From Clostridiales bacterium UBA7011 (lineage in GTDB: Bacteria; Bacillota; Clostridia; Oscillospirales; Butyricicoccaceae), in the NCBI GenBank assembly GCA_002449635.1, contig DJXF01000004.1, positions 1 through 32,729 of the forward strand: a stretch of DNA of 32,729 nt. The letters run 5' to 3'. The position numbers and the translations under genes are program-made. The first letter of the stretch is position 1. Each line of letters starts with the position of its first letter. The notes beneath the pieces are model-generated. The model ran no database searches, was not told the origin of the DNA, and saw only the letters and a list, made by a program, of their open reading frames with translations. Shown piece after piece: positions 7,795 to 13,763 of the stretch.

Positions 7795-8328
7795 TCAGTT
7801 GCTTTCGATAAGGCCATAGCCGCCAGCCGCTCTCTTGTAGATTACGGCAGGAGTATCATCCGATTCCGCATTCTTAAAGAAGAAGAATTGATGTCCCAGC
7901 AAATTCATCTGAAGAATCGCTTCTTCAACTGTCATCGGAACGACGTCAAAGCGCTTCCGGCGAACAACGTCATACGTATCCTCGACATATTCAGCCATGC
8001 TTGCTTCATTTGCAGCTGCCTTGTCGAACGCACCCTCACGCAGTTTCTTTTCCAGACGAGTCTTATTTCTGCGGATCTGCCTCTCGATGCTTCGGATCAT
8101 GCCATCCACAGAAGCAAACATATCGGTTGTGGTTTCCTCCGCACGGAACACAATACCGCTGTGGCGAACTGTAACCTCCGCCGTCTGTCTGCCCTTCAGC
8201 TCACTGAAAGTAACGGTTGCAGATGTGTCTTTCTGAAAATAGCGATCCAGTTTTGTGATTTTTTTGGTCGCATAATCGCGAAGCTCGTCGCTAATCTGCA
8301 TTTTTCTTCCAACGATGGTGATCTTCAT
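7795..8328 (-). CDS. hpf: ribosome hibernation promoting factor, long form
   Basis: A 177-residue protein: an N-terminal S30Ae/RaiA domain (about 1-95, starting MKITIVGRKMQISDELRDYA) and a C-terminal dimerisation domain (about 115-177, with RRKRFDVVPMTVEEAILQMN and LLGHQFFFFKNA). The long form joins two idle 70S ribosomes into 100S dimers through the C-terminal domain in stationary phase or starvation. The ATG has AAGGAGC 8 bases upstream. A single-gene unit is likely: terminator after it, promoter candidate at 8458-8486 before it, and a leader of about 120 bases with several hairpins. Confidence 0.97.
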   Translation of the reverse strand: MKITIVGRKMQISDELRDYATKKITKLDRYFQKDTSATVTFSELKGRQTAEVTVRHSGIVFRAEETTTDMFASVDGMIRSIERQIRRNKTRLEKKLREGAFDKAAANEASMAEYVEDTYDVVRRKRFDVVPMTVEEAILQMNLLGHQFFFFKNAESDDTPAVIYKRAAGGYGLIESN

Positions 8329-8344
8329 TTCATCAGCTCCTTAT

Positions 8345-8420
8345 GGTCAAAATGACCCAATTTCCAATATTCAGTTGTTCAGAAGAAGGAATCCGGCAAC
8401 GGCCGGCAGCTGTCTTCAGC
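8345..8420 (-). other. structured 5' leader of hpf
   Basis: Three hairpins lie in the untranslated leader: CAGC/GCTG arms (8409-8420), CCGGC-AACG-GCCGG (8393-8406) and GGTCA-AAA-TGACC (8345-8357). The last ends two bases from the ribosome binding site AAGGAG (8337-8342), where it could influence translation. No known riboswitch class was recognised. Confidence 0.4.
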
Positions 8421-8457
8421 TTTTTGCGAAGAATGATGTCCCTCTCTGGATATATTT

Positions 8458-8486
8458 AGTATACCACATAATAGAAAACCTGTCTC
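8458..8486 (-). promoter_or_regulatory. promoter candidate for hpf
   Basis: GAGACA (8481-8486), a 17-base spacer and TATACT (8458-8463) are seen on the minus strand. The -35 lies inside one arm of the terminator of the upstream fumarase gene. Confidence 0.45.
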
Positions 8487-8523
8487 ATGGCAAAAAACGG
8501 TAAATCCGGCCATAAGACAGGTT
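8471..8523 (-). terminator. terminator after the fumarase alpha gene
   Basis: Arms 8477-8491 (AACCTGTCTCATGGC) and 8509-8523 form a 15-bp stem with one G-T pair and a 17-base loop, followed on the minus strand by TTTTCTATT. The loop is long for a terminator, but the stem and T-run fit. Confidence 0.65.
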
Positions 8524-8575
8524 GTACAAAAAATATCTTTTAATATCTTTAATTTTCGTCAAATTGCTCCGGATA

Positions 8576-9418
8576 TCAGAGAATTCCTTCCGCATGACGC
8601 GTCACATGACAACCGATATTGACAACACATGGCAGACCTGCAATATGGGTCGGGAACGGCTCAATTGCAGCCATGAGCGCAGTGACTGTTCCGCCCAGAC
8701 CCTGCGGTCCGATGCCCAGCGCATTGACGCGTTCTATGATCTCCCGTTCCATCTCTGCATAAAACGGATTGCTGTGAAACTGTCCCACCGGGCGCATCAG
8801 CGCACGCTTGGCCAGATAGGCTGCCTTGTCGGACGTTCCCCCCAGACCGACGCCAATGACAATGGGCGGACACGGATTGGAACCGGCCTTGTCGCAGGCA
8901 TCGACAATGAAATCAATGATATCCGCGCGGCTTGCAGCGGGTGTGAACATCTTCATCGCGCTCATGTTTTCACTTCCGAAGCCCTTTGGCGCAATGGTAA
9001 TTCGAATTTGATCGCCCGCCACAATGCGTGTATAGAGAATCGGCGGCGTGTTATCGTTGGTGTTGACGCGGTCAAGCGGATCGCGCACAACGGAAAGCCG
9101 CAGGTAGCCGTCAAGATAGCCCTGCCGAACGCCTTCTTCTATCGCATCCTCCAGCAGCCCGCCGGTGATGTGAACGTCCTGTCCGATTTCGGCAAAAACG
9201 ACCGCCATGCCGCAGTCCTGACAGATCGGAACCTGATTCTTACGGGCAATATCACAATTTTCAATCATTTTGCCGAAGATGGTCTTGCCGAGCGGAGACT
9301 GCTCTGCCGCCTGTCCGTCCAGATAGGACTGACGAATGTCCTCCGGCAGGATGTAATTCGCCTTCATGCACAGTTCGCGTACAAGTGCTGTAATTTCTTT
9401 CGCTTCGATGGTTCTCAT
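8576..9418 (-). CDS. class I (4Fe-4S) fumarate hydratase alpha subunit
   Basis: A 280-residue protein of the oxygen-sensitive Fe-S hydro-lyases (fumarase/tartrate dehydratase alpha family), which add water to fumarate giving malate. Cluster cysteines expected in the family are present: C66 (and C69 in ICQDCG), C183 in NPCPP and C270 in NIGCH. Typical motifs are APKGFGSENMS (143-153) and GVGLGGTSDKA (189-199). A beta subunit, normally the next gene and carrying the rest of the active site, is missing here: a terminator follows. The ATG overlaps the stop of the amidohydrolase by ATGA. L-tartrate dehydratase alpha is the main alternative; the sequence alone does not settle the substrate. Confidence 0.92.
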   Translation of the reverse strand: MRTIEAKEITALVRELCMKANYILPEDIRQSYLDGQAAEQSPLGKTIFGKMIENCDIARKNQVPICQDCGMAVVFAEIGQDVHITGGLLEDAIEEGVRQGYLDGYLRLSVVRDPLDRVNTNDNTPPILYTRIVAGDQIRITIAPKGFGSENMSAMKMFTPAASRADIIDFIVDACDKAGSNPCPPIVIGVGLGGTSDKAAYLAKRALMRPVGQFHSNPFYAEMEREIIERVNALGIGPQGLGGTVTALMAAIEPFPTHIAGLPCVVNIGCHVTRHAEGIL

Positions 9419-10575
9419 AACGTGCAATCCTCCTGCTTGATTAAGGTTCCGTTGATAAAGACCGCGCGCACCGTCGTCCGGTAATCCAGCGGGTCTCCGC
9501 TGGTGATCAAAACATCCGCGTCTTTTCCGACGGCCAAAGACCCGACGCGGTCATCCAGCCCGAGAATACGGGCGGGAACGATGGTAATCGCGCGCAGTGC
9601 GTCGAGCGGCTGCATCCCCGCCTGTACCGCCGCGACTGCACAGCGCATCATATGCTTGAGCGGTGTTTCCGGATGGTCTGTTATAATCGCGGCAGAAATG
9701 CCGGCTTGCGTCAGCAGCGCAGGCGCCTGTTCGGTCAAATGCCGGAGCTCCGGCTTGGAACGATCGGTCAAAAACGGTCCCGAACAAATCGGAACGCGCT
9801 CCTCTGCCAGAATATCAGCCACAAGATGTGCCTCTGTTCCGTGCAGAATGACAGGCTTGAGTGAAAATTCCTTTGCTATGCGCAGCGCGGTAAAAATATC
9901 ATCCGTGCGGTGCGCGTGAAAGTGTGCCTGACAGCGGCCGTCCAGCACAGGAAGCAAAGCCTCCAGCTTGCCGTCGTATTCCGGTGCGTCTCCCGGCTCC
10001 TCTGCACGCTGCTTCTGCGCGGCATATTCCTGTGCCTTGTGCAGCGTCTCACGAATCAGCGCTGCCGTTGCCATGCGCGTCACAGGCGCCTCGTCCTTAT
10101 CATTATAGCACGATTTCGGATTTTCCCCCAGGGAAAATTTCATCGCACACGGTGCCTTGACAATCATATCGTCGATCCGGCGGCCGACTGTCTTAACAGC
10201 GGCGATCTGTCCGGCAATCGGGTTGCAGCTGCCGGGTGATACAGCACAGCAGGTCACGCCCGCCTGACGCGCCTCTGCAAAGCTGCGCTCCAGCGGATTG
10301 ATGCCGTCAATCACGCGCAGCTGCGGTGTAACCGGATCGGTGTCCTCGTTGCCGTCCTCTCCTTCGAAGCCGAGAGAATCCTCAAACAGTCCGAGGTGTG
10401 TGTGCGCGTCCACAAGGCCGGGTAAAACCCAGCCGCCCTGTGCGTCAAAATATTCACCCCGGGGCAGATTTTCCATCGACCCGACCGCGGTTATTTTTCC
10501 ATTTTCCCATGCAAGAAAACCATTTTCGATGATTTCCCCCTCCATAGGAACAATTTTTCCGTTGCAGATGATCAT
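9415..10575 (-). CDS. amidohydrolase, imidazolonepropionase/dihydroorotase-like
   Basis: A 386-residue metal-dependent hydrolase. The ATG (MIICNGKIVPMEG) has AAAGGAG 6 bases upstream. The small N-terminal beta domain leads into GGWVLPGLVDAHTHLGLFED, with the metal-binding HxH at H58 and H60. Further metal or active-site candidates are H218/H220/H222 (AHFHAHR), H245 (VILHGTEAH) and D300 in IITDHP. The C-terminal strand returns with VGSLAVGKDADVLI, the usual end of these hydrolases. It resembles the group annotated as imidazolonepropionase-like amidohydrolases with unknown substrate. No histidine-utilisation genes are nearby. It is coupled to the fumarase alpha gene by an ATGA overlap. Confidence 0.9.
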   Translation of the reverse strand: MIICNGKIVPMEGEIIENGFLAWENGKITAVGSMENLPRGEYFDAQGGWVLPGLVDAHTHLGLFEDSLGFEGEDGNEDTDPVTPQLRVIDGINPLERSFAEARQAGVTCCAVSPGSCNPIAGQIAAVKTVGRRIDDMIVKAPCAMKFSLGENPKSCYNDKDEAPVTRMATAALIRETLHKAQEYAAQKQRAEEPGDAPEYDGKLEALLPVLDGRCQAHFHAHRTDDIFTALRIAKEFSLKPVILHGTEAHLVADILAEERVPICSGPFLTDRSKPELRHLTEQAPALLTQAGISAAIITDHPETPLKHMMRCAVAAVQAGMQPLDALRAITIVPARILGLDDRVGSLAVGKDADVLITSGDPLDYRTTVRAVFINGTLIKQEDCTL

Positions 10576-10604
10576 GCGGACTCCTTTGTTTTTGAAAAAA
10601 GTAA

Positions 10605-10633
10605 TTGACAATTTATGGAAATCGTGATACCAT
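10605..10633 (+). promoter_or_regulatory. sigma-A promoter pointing into the 10640-10730 RNA candidate
   Basis: TTGACA (10605-10610), a 17-base spacer and an extended -10 TGATACCAT (10625-10633) lie downstream of an A-rich stretch. A perfect dyad, CGTGAT-N6-ATCACG (10623-10640), spans the -10 and could be an operator. Confidence 0.6.
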
Positions 10634-10639
10634 AATCAC

Positions 10640-10730
10640 GGTGGCAGGATGCTGCCATCCATGCACCGTTCATATCTTTATCCCCACAATCCATTTTGCC
10701 CTTCGGCTGTATGCCGGAGGGTGTTTTTTT
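10640..10730 (+). ncRNA. candidate small RNA of about 90 bases
   Basis: Between two minus-strand genes, the plus strand holds its own promoter, then a strong hairpin (CGGTGGCAGGATG ... CATCCATGCACCG with a CTGC loop, about 10640-10669), an unpaired pyrimidine-rich stretch (CATATCTTTATCCCCACAATCC) and a terminator. No plus-strand gene follows. No known family (SRP RNA, 6S, tmRNA) was recognised. It would be divergent from, and its 5' end close to, the leader of the amidohydrolase gene. Confidence 0.45.
10699..10730 (+). terminator. intrinsic terminator on the plus strand
   Basis: CCCTTCGGC and GCCGGAGGG form a 9-bp stem (one G-T pair) with a TGTAT loop, followed by TGTTTTTTT. There is no plus-strand coding gene to terminate here. 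Confidence 0.8.
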
Positions 10731-10738
10731 GTTTGCAG

Positions 10739-10767
10739 GAAAAATGCCGCCAAACCTTCGGCGGCAT
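10739..10767 (-). terminator. terminator of the yab/divIC operon
   Basis: ATGCCGCC and GGCGGCAT form a perfect 8-bp stem, followed on the minus strand by TTTTTCC. It starts 12 bases after the S1-protein stop codon. Confidence 0.85.
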
Positions 10768-10778
10768 CGTGGCTGCGT

Positions 10779-11252
10779 TTATTTGCGGCGGCGGGCGCCG
10801 GTCTTCTTGTCACGGTTGTGGCGAATATCTGCCATGCGGCTCTCACTGTCCTGCATAAAGTGCTTGAGCTTATCTTCAAAGGATACCGGCGCTTTCCTTG
10901 CAGGCTGGCGTGCCGAAAAGCTGCCGCCGGAGGAGCGCTGAAATCTTTTTCCGCCGCCCTGACGCGCCGGGGATCTGTTTCCGCTGCGATTACCGGGGCG
11001 ATGTTCCCCGGCCGGGCGCGGCTGAGCTTTTTTGATGGACAGATTGACACGACCGGAATCGTCAATCGCTATGACTTTTACCTTGACCTCCTGTCCCTCG
11101 GACAGATGGTCGTGAATATCGCTGACATATGCCTGATCGACCTCAGAAATATGTACCAGCCCTGTTTTGCCCTGGGGCAGTGAAACAAATGCGCCAAATT
11201 TCGTGATTCCGGTAACTTTGCCGGAAATAATTTCTCCTACGGCCAACTCCAT
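10779..11252 (-). CDS. S1-domain RNA-binding protein (YabR-like)
   Basis: A 157-residue protein: one S1/OB RNA-binding domain (about 5-74, with VGEIISGKVTGITKFGAFV and GLVHISEV), then a long basic, low-complexity tail (about 75-157) rich in Arg, Gly, Ser and Pro and ending GARRRK. Bacillus YabR has the same domain and occupies the same place, directly after divIC. Such proteins bind RNA or ribosomes; the precise role is unknown. The ATG has AAAAGGG close upstream and GGAGG somewhat further up. It is the last gene of the operon; in Bacillus spoIIE follows, but here a terminator ends the unit. Confidence 0.88.
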   Translation of the reverse strand: MELAVGEIISGKVTGITKFGAFVSLPQGKTGLVHISEVDQAYVSDIHDHLSEGQEVKVKVIAIDDSGRVNLSIKKAQPRPAGEHRPGNRSGNRSPARQGGGKRFQRSSGGSFSARQPARKAPVSFEDKLKHFMQDSESRMADIRHNRDKKTGARRRK

Positions 11253-11282
11253 ACCCTTTTGCTTTTTCCTCCGTCTGTCTGT

Positions 11283-11573
11283 TTATTGCTCCGAGCTGTC
11301 TACAAAGATGCGCTCTCCGGGAGAGGCATAACCCAACACCTCTCGGGCAATTCTGGCAATTTCCTCATCGGTAAGCTTTTCGTCCATGGAATCCTTCAGA
11401 TCCTGATTGGCCTGTTTTCTTTTCTCTACCTCGTCCTGCAGCACCCGATATTCCGTCTGCAGTTCATGAACCTGAAGCTGAAGAGAGACCAGTCGAAAGC
11501 AGGAAAAGGCAACAACGAGCACCAGCAGAGCTTTGAACAGTGGATGCACTTTTGGTTTTCTGCTGTGTTTCAT
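11283..11573 (-). CDS. divIC: septum formation initiator DivIC/FtsB-like
   Basis: A 96-residue bitopic membrane protein: a basic N-terminus, one transmembrane helix (about 14-32), then a coiled coil (about 33-68) and the conserved end IAREVLGYASPGERIFV. DivIC joins FtsL and DivIB in the divisome and is needed for septal wall synthesis. GGAGG stands 7 bases before the ATG. Its position, between yabQ and yabR, is the same as in Bacillus. A possible separate promoter with a perfect dyad lies just upstream (11601-11639). Confidence 0.92.
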   Translation of the reverse strand: MKHSRKPKVHPLFKALLVLVVAFSCFRLVSLQLQVHELQTEYRVLQDEVEKRKQANQDLKDSMDEKLTDEEIARIAREVLGYASPGERIFVDSSEQ

Positions 11574-11600
11574 CGTATTCCTCCTTTACCGTTGAGAATG

Positions 11601-11639
11601 ATACAATCTTATTGTATACCACCACCGGCAAAAATGGAA
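11601..11639 (-). promoter_or_regulatory. promoter and dyad candidate before divIC
   Basis: A perfect inverted repeat ATACAAT-CTT-ATTGTAT (11601-11617) overlaps a -10-like TACAAT (11611-11616), with a weak -35, TTCCAT, 17 bases upstream (11634-11639). It may give divIC expression independent of sporulation. Confidence 0.35.
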
Positions 11640-11642
11640 GTA

Positions 11643-12080
11643 TTATTTTTTATTTTTTTGTGATTTCCTGCAATTCGGACTGTCCGACTCTTCCTTTTTT
11701 CGATAAAACTGCACATGGTGTGCTGCAAGACCCGAAAGGCGGCGAGGCAGAACAATGAGTTGAACGAGCAGTTGTCCGCATCCCTTCAGCAGAGGACGAA
11801 ACAAGGTTCCCAACGTGCAGCTCCACAGCAGTCCGCCGGCGAGCATAGCGAGCGGCAGAAAACCGCGCAGACGCAGCTGTGTCACGCCGGTGACCAGAAC
11901 AAACAAAGCAACGATTACCGCAAGAGAAAAAACGGCATCCAGCAGCAGCTCCAGCCACCGTCTGTCAAATGACCAGCGCAGCACACGGAAGAAATCATAC
12001 AGCGCGCCGCAGGCTGCACCGCACACCGCAGCGCAGGCAATCGCCCACAGCTGTAAAGGCAGCGGCTGACCGCCCGTCAT
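11643..12080 (-). CDS. yabQ: spore cortex biosynthesis protein YabQ
   Basis: A 145-residue membrane protein with about four hydrophobic segments (roughly 9-28, 44-64, 72-92 and 98-112) and a charged basic tail ending KSQKNKK. The start LPLQLWAIACAAVCGAACGALYDFFR matches the family pattern of a GxxxGxxYD(l/f)fR motif after helix one. In Bacillus YabQ is a mother-cell membrane protein needed for spore cortex formation. It overlaps yabP by ATGA, as expected for a coupled pair, and is followed by divIC. Confidence 0.9.
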   Translation of the reverse strand: MTGGQPLPLQLWAIACAAVCGAACGALYDFFRVLRWSFDRRWLELLLDAVFSLAVIVALFVLVTGVTQLRLRGFLPLAMLAGGLLWSCTLGTLFRPLLKGCGQLLVQLIVLPRRLSGLAAHHVQFYRKKEESDSPNCRKSQKNKK

Positions 12081-12361
12081 TGAAACAACCGGCGGAACAG
12101 TCCACCGCCCGTGCCGCTGTCGTCATATTCCATGGTATCAATCGTGCCCGTCAGGCGGAGATCTCCGCTGTCCAGGCTGAGCTGATCGACATGCAGCTCG
12201 CTGCCGCGAATCGTAAGTGTCCCCATTGTTGTGGATACCATGACCTGGTTTTCATCGAAATTGATGACATCATTGACACCGGAAAGCGTCATTTTATGGC
12301 GATCCTGTAATGACAGTCCATGCGGCAGCGATCGTTCTTCCGCCTTCGGCTCTCGATCCAT
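12077..12361 (-). CDS. yabP: sporulation protein YabP
   Basis: A 94-residue soluble protein of the YabP/YqfC family: an N-terminal charged segment, then the compact beta-rich domain with HKMTLSGVNDVINFDENQVM and a GTLTIRGSELHVDQLSLDSGDL stretch split across two strands. In Bacillus it is expressed in the mother cell and acts with YabQ. The ATG has AGGGGGGA upstream. A sigma-E-like promoter lies at 12400-12428. The last ten residues are a Gly-rich plus basic end (GTGGGLFRRLFQ). Confidence 0.92.
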   Translation of the reverse strand: MDREPKAEERSLPHGLSLQDRHKMTLSGVNDVINFDENQVMVSTTMGTLTIRGSELHVDQLSLDSGDLRLTGTIDTMEYDDSGTGGGLFRRLFQ

Positions 12362-12386
12362 CGCAATATCCCCCCTAAATGATAAA

Positions 12387-12415
12387 CCCGAACGCTTTTA
12401 TCGTATGCGTTCGGG
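12387..12415. other. hairpin between rqcP and yabP
   Basis: CCCGAACGC and GCGTTCGGG are a perfect 9-bp inverted repeat with an 11-base loop. On the minus strand it is followed by only TTTATC, so it is at best a weak terminator or a processing signal. It overlaps the -10 of the sigma-E-like promoter. Confidence 0.6.
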
Positions 12416-12428
12416 CGAAAAAATATGT
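12400..12428 (-). promoter_or_regulatory. sigma-E-like promoter of yabP-yabQ
   Basis: The minus strand reads ACATATTT, 13 bases, CATACGAT. The sigma-E consensus is KMATATTT, about 14 bases, CATACAHT, so it differs at one position in each box. It abuts the rqcP stop codon and would start yabP mRNA about 32 bases before its ATG. Confidence 0.55.
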
Positions 12429-12671
12429 TTACGGCAGCTCGCGGTACAGTGCTGCCGCGTCATTTTTCAGGACATGCTCGGCTATATTGAGCACTTCCAC
12501 TTTTAAGGTGCGTTGACCAAATGCAATTTCAATGACATCGCCGACCTTGACCTGATAGGATGCCTTGGCCTGCTTGCCATTGACCAGAATACGATCATTA
12601 TCACATGCTTCATTGGCTATGGTTCTCCGCTTAATCAGGCGGGACACCTTTAGATATTTGTCCAGTCTCAT
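12429..12671 (-). CDS. rqcP: S4-domain ribosome-associated quality control protein RqcP (YabO)
   Basis: An 80-residue S4 RNA-binding protein beginning MRLDKYLKVSRLIKRRT, with ANEACDNDRILVNGKQAKASYQVKVGD in two parts as the classic S4 fold. RqcP works with RqcH in Firmicutes to add C-terminal alanine tails to nascent chains on obstructed 50S subunits (established for the Bacillus protein). The ATG overlaps the HU stop codon by ATGA, and an upstream extension has no homology to the family. It sits in the same yab cluster as in Bacillus. Confidence 0.92.
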   Translation of the reverse strand: MRLDKYLKVSRLIKRRTIANEACDNDRILVNGKQAKASYQVKVGDVIEIAFGQRTLKVEVLNIAEHVLKNDAAALYRELP

Positions 12672-12946
12672 GGTTGATTTAACTTCTCCTTCAGTTGCTT
12701 GGATGGTTTGAACACCGGCACGCGTGATGCGGGAACGGAGACTACCTTGTCTGTCAGCGGAACGCGCGTCTCCCGTGCCGCACGCTGACGGCATTCAAAT
12801 GCGCCGAACCCGTGCAGCGAAATGCGCCCGTCCTCTGCGAGTACATCGCCAAGGCAGCGAAATGTCACATCAATCAGATGCTCCGCCTCTTTTTTGGTCA
12901 CACCTGCCTGTTCCGCGACCATCCCGACAAATTCTGTTTTTTTCAT
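12668..12946 (-). CDS. HU-family DNA-binding protein
   Basis: A 92-residue histone-like protein starting MKKTEFVGMVAEQAGVTKKE. The HU landmark GRISLHGFGAFECRQR (about 41-56) is present, followed by the arm region with RVPVFKPSKQLKEKL at the end. HU dimers bend and compact DNA. The arm (about 57-75) is divergent and lacks the usual GRNPQTG motif, reading AARETRVPLTDKVVSVPAS, so it may be a specialised paralogue. It overlaps mazG upstream and rqcP downstream by ATGA each time. Confidence 0.93.
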   Translation of the reverse strand: MKKTEFVGMVAEQAGVTKKEAEHLIDVTFRCLGDVLAEDGRISLHGFGAFECRQRAARETRVPLTDKVVSVPASRVPVFKPSKQLKEKLNQP

Positions 12947-13731
12947 TCCTTGCTCTTTCCCTCATTCCAGAGATCATCCATCTCGCGCAGCGTCAAATCC
13001 TCCATTGCGCGACCCTGCGCATTTGCTGCGCGCTCGACGTAGGAAAACCGCCGGATAAACTTCTCTGTCGTGCCATTGAGCGCCCCTTCCGGATCAATTT
13101 TGGAAAAGCGTGCAATATTGACTGCGGCAAACAGCAGATCGCCGATTTCCTCCTGCAAGTCACCGTCACCGCGGACAGCACGCCTGACCTCATCCAGCTC
13201 TTCCGCTGCTTTGTCCAGCGCACCCTGGATCTCCTCCCAGTCAAAGCCGACTTTTGCCGCCTTATGCTGCACCTTTTCTGCGCGAATGAGTGCCGGCAGG
13301 CTGCGTGCTACGCTGTTGAGCGTGTCGGTCGTACTCTGCTGTCCCTTTTCTTTTTTCTTGAGGTCATCCCAGTTATTGAGAATTTCTTCTGTGGAGGAAA
13401 CCTGCGTTTCACCAAAGATATGGGGATGCCGGTAAATCAGCTTTTTGCATATGCCGTCCGCGACATCATTGATATCGAAATGACCCCGTTCTTCTTCGAT
13501 GCGCGTGTGAAAGACAACCTGCAGCAGCACATCGCCGAGCTCTTCCTTCAGCAGCGCGATGTCCTCATTGTCAATCGCTTCGCAGACCTCGTAGGTCTCC
13601 TCGATGAAGTTGCGGCGGATGCTGTGGTGATCCTGCTCCCGATCCCACATGCAGCCGTTATCGCTGCGCAGAATCTTCATAATTTTCAGTAAATCTTCAA
13701 ATTGATACCGTTCTTTGATACAAAAATCCAT
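12943..13731 (-). CDS. mazG: MazG nucleoside triphosphate pyrophosphohydrolase
   Basis: A 262-residue protein with two tandem MazG domains (about 18-105 and 160-240). The first carries NGCMWDREQ (normally NGCPWD) and the metal-binding helices EETYE (44-48) and EELGD (63-67); the second carries EELDEVRRAV and EEIGDLLFAAVNIAR. It hydrolyses NTPs to NMP and pyrophosphate, house-cleaning abnormal nucleotides. The start is uncertain: the ATG fits the family but has its ribosome binding site rather far away, whereas a TTG at 13767, overlapping the flippase stop, has GGAG 5 bases upstream. Bacillus YabN carries an extra methyltransferase domain that is absent here. Confidence 0.93.
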   Translation of the reverse strand: MDFCIKERYQFEDLLKIMKILRSDNGCMWDREQDHHSIRRNFIEETYEVCEAIDNEDIALLKEELGDVLLQVVFHTRIEEERGHFDINDVADGICKKLIYRHPHIFGETQVSSTEEILNNWDDLKKKEKGQQSTTDTLNSVARSLPALIRAEKVQHKAAKVGFDWEEIQGALDKAAEELDEVRRAVRGDGDLQEEIGDLLFAAVNIARFSKIDPEGALNGTTEKFIRRFSYVERAANAQGRAMEDLTLREMDDLWNEGKSKE

Positions 13732-13763
13732 GTTGTTTTGACAACCGATCCTTTCCTGTTGAA

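Noticed and set aside
10640..10730. SRP RNA or 6S RNA
   Set aside because: No conserved SRP tetraloop region and too short for 6S RNA.
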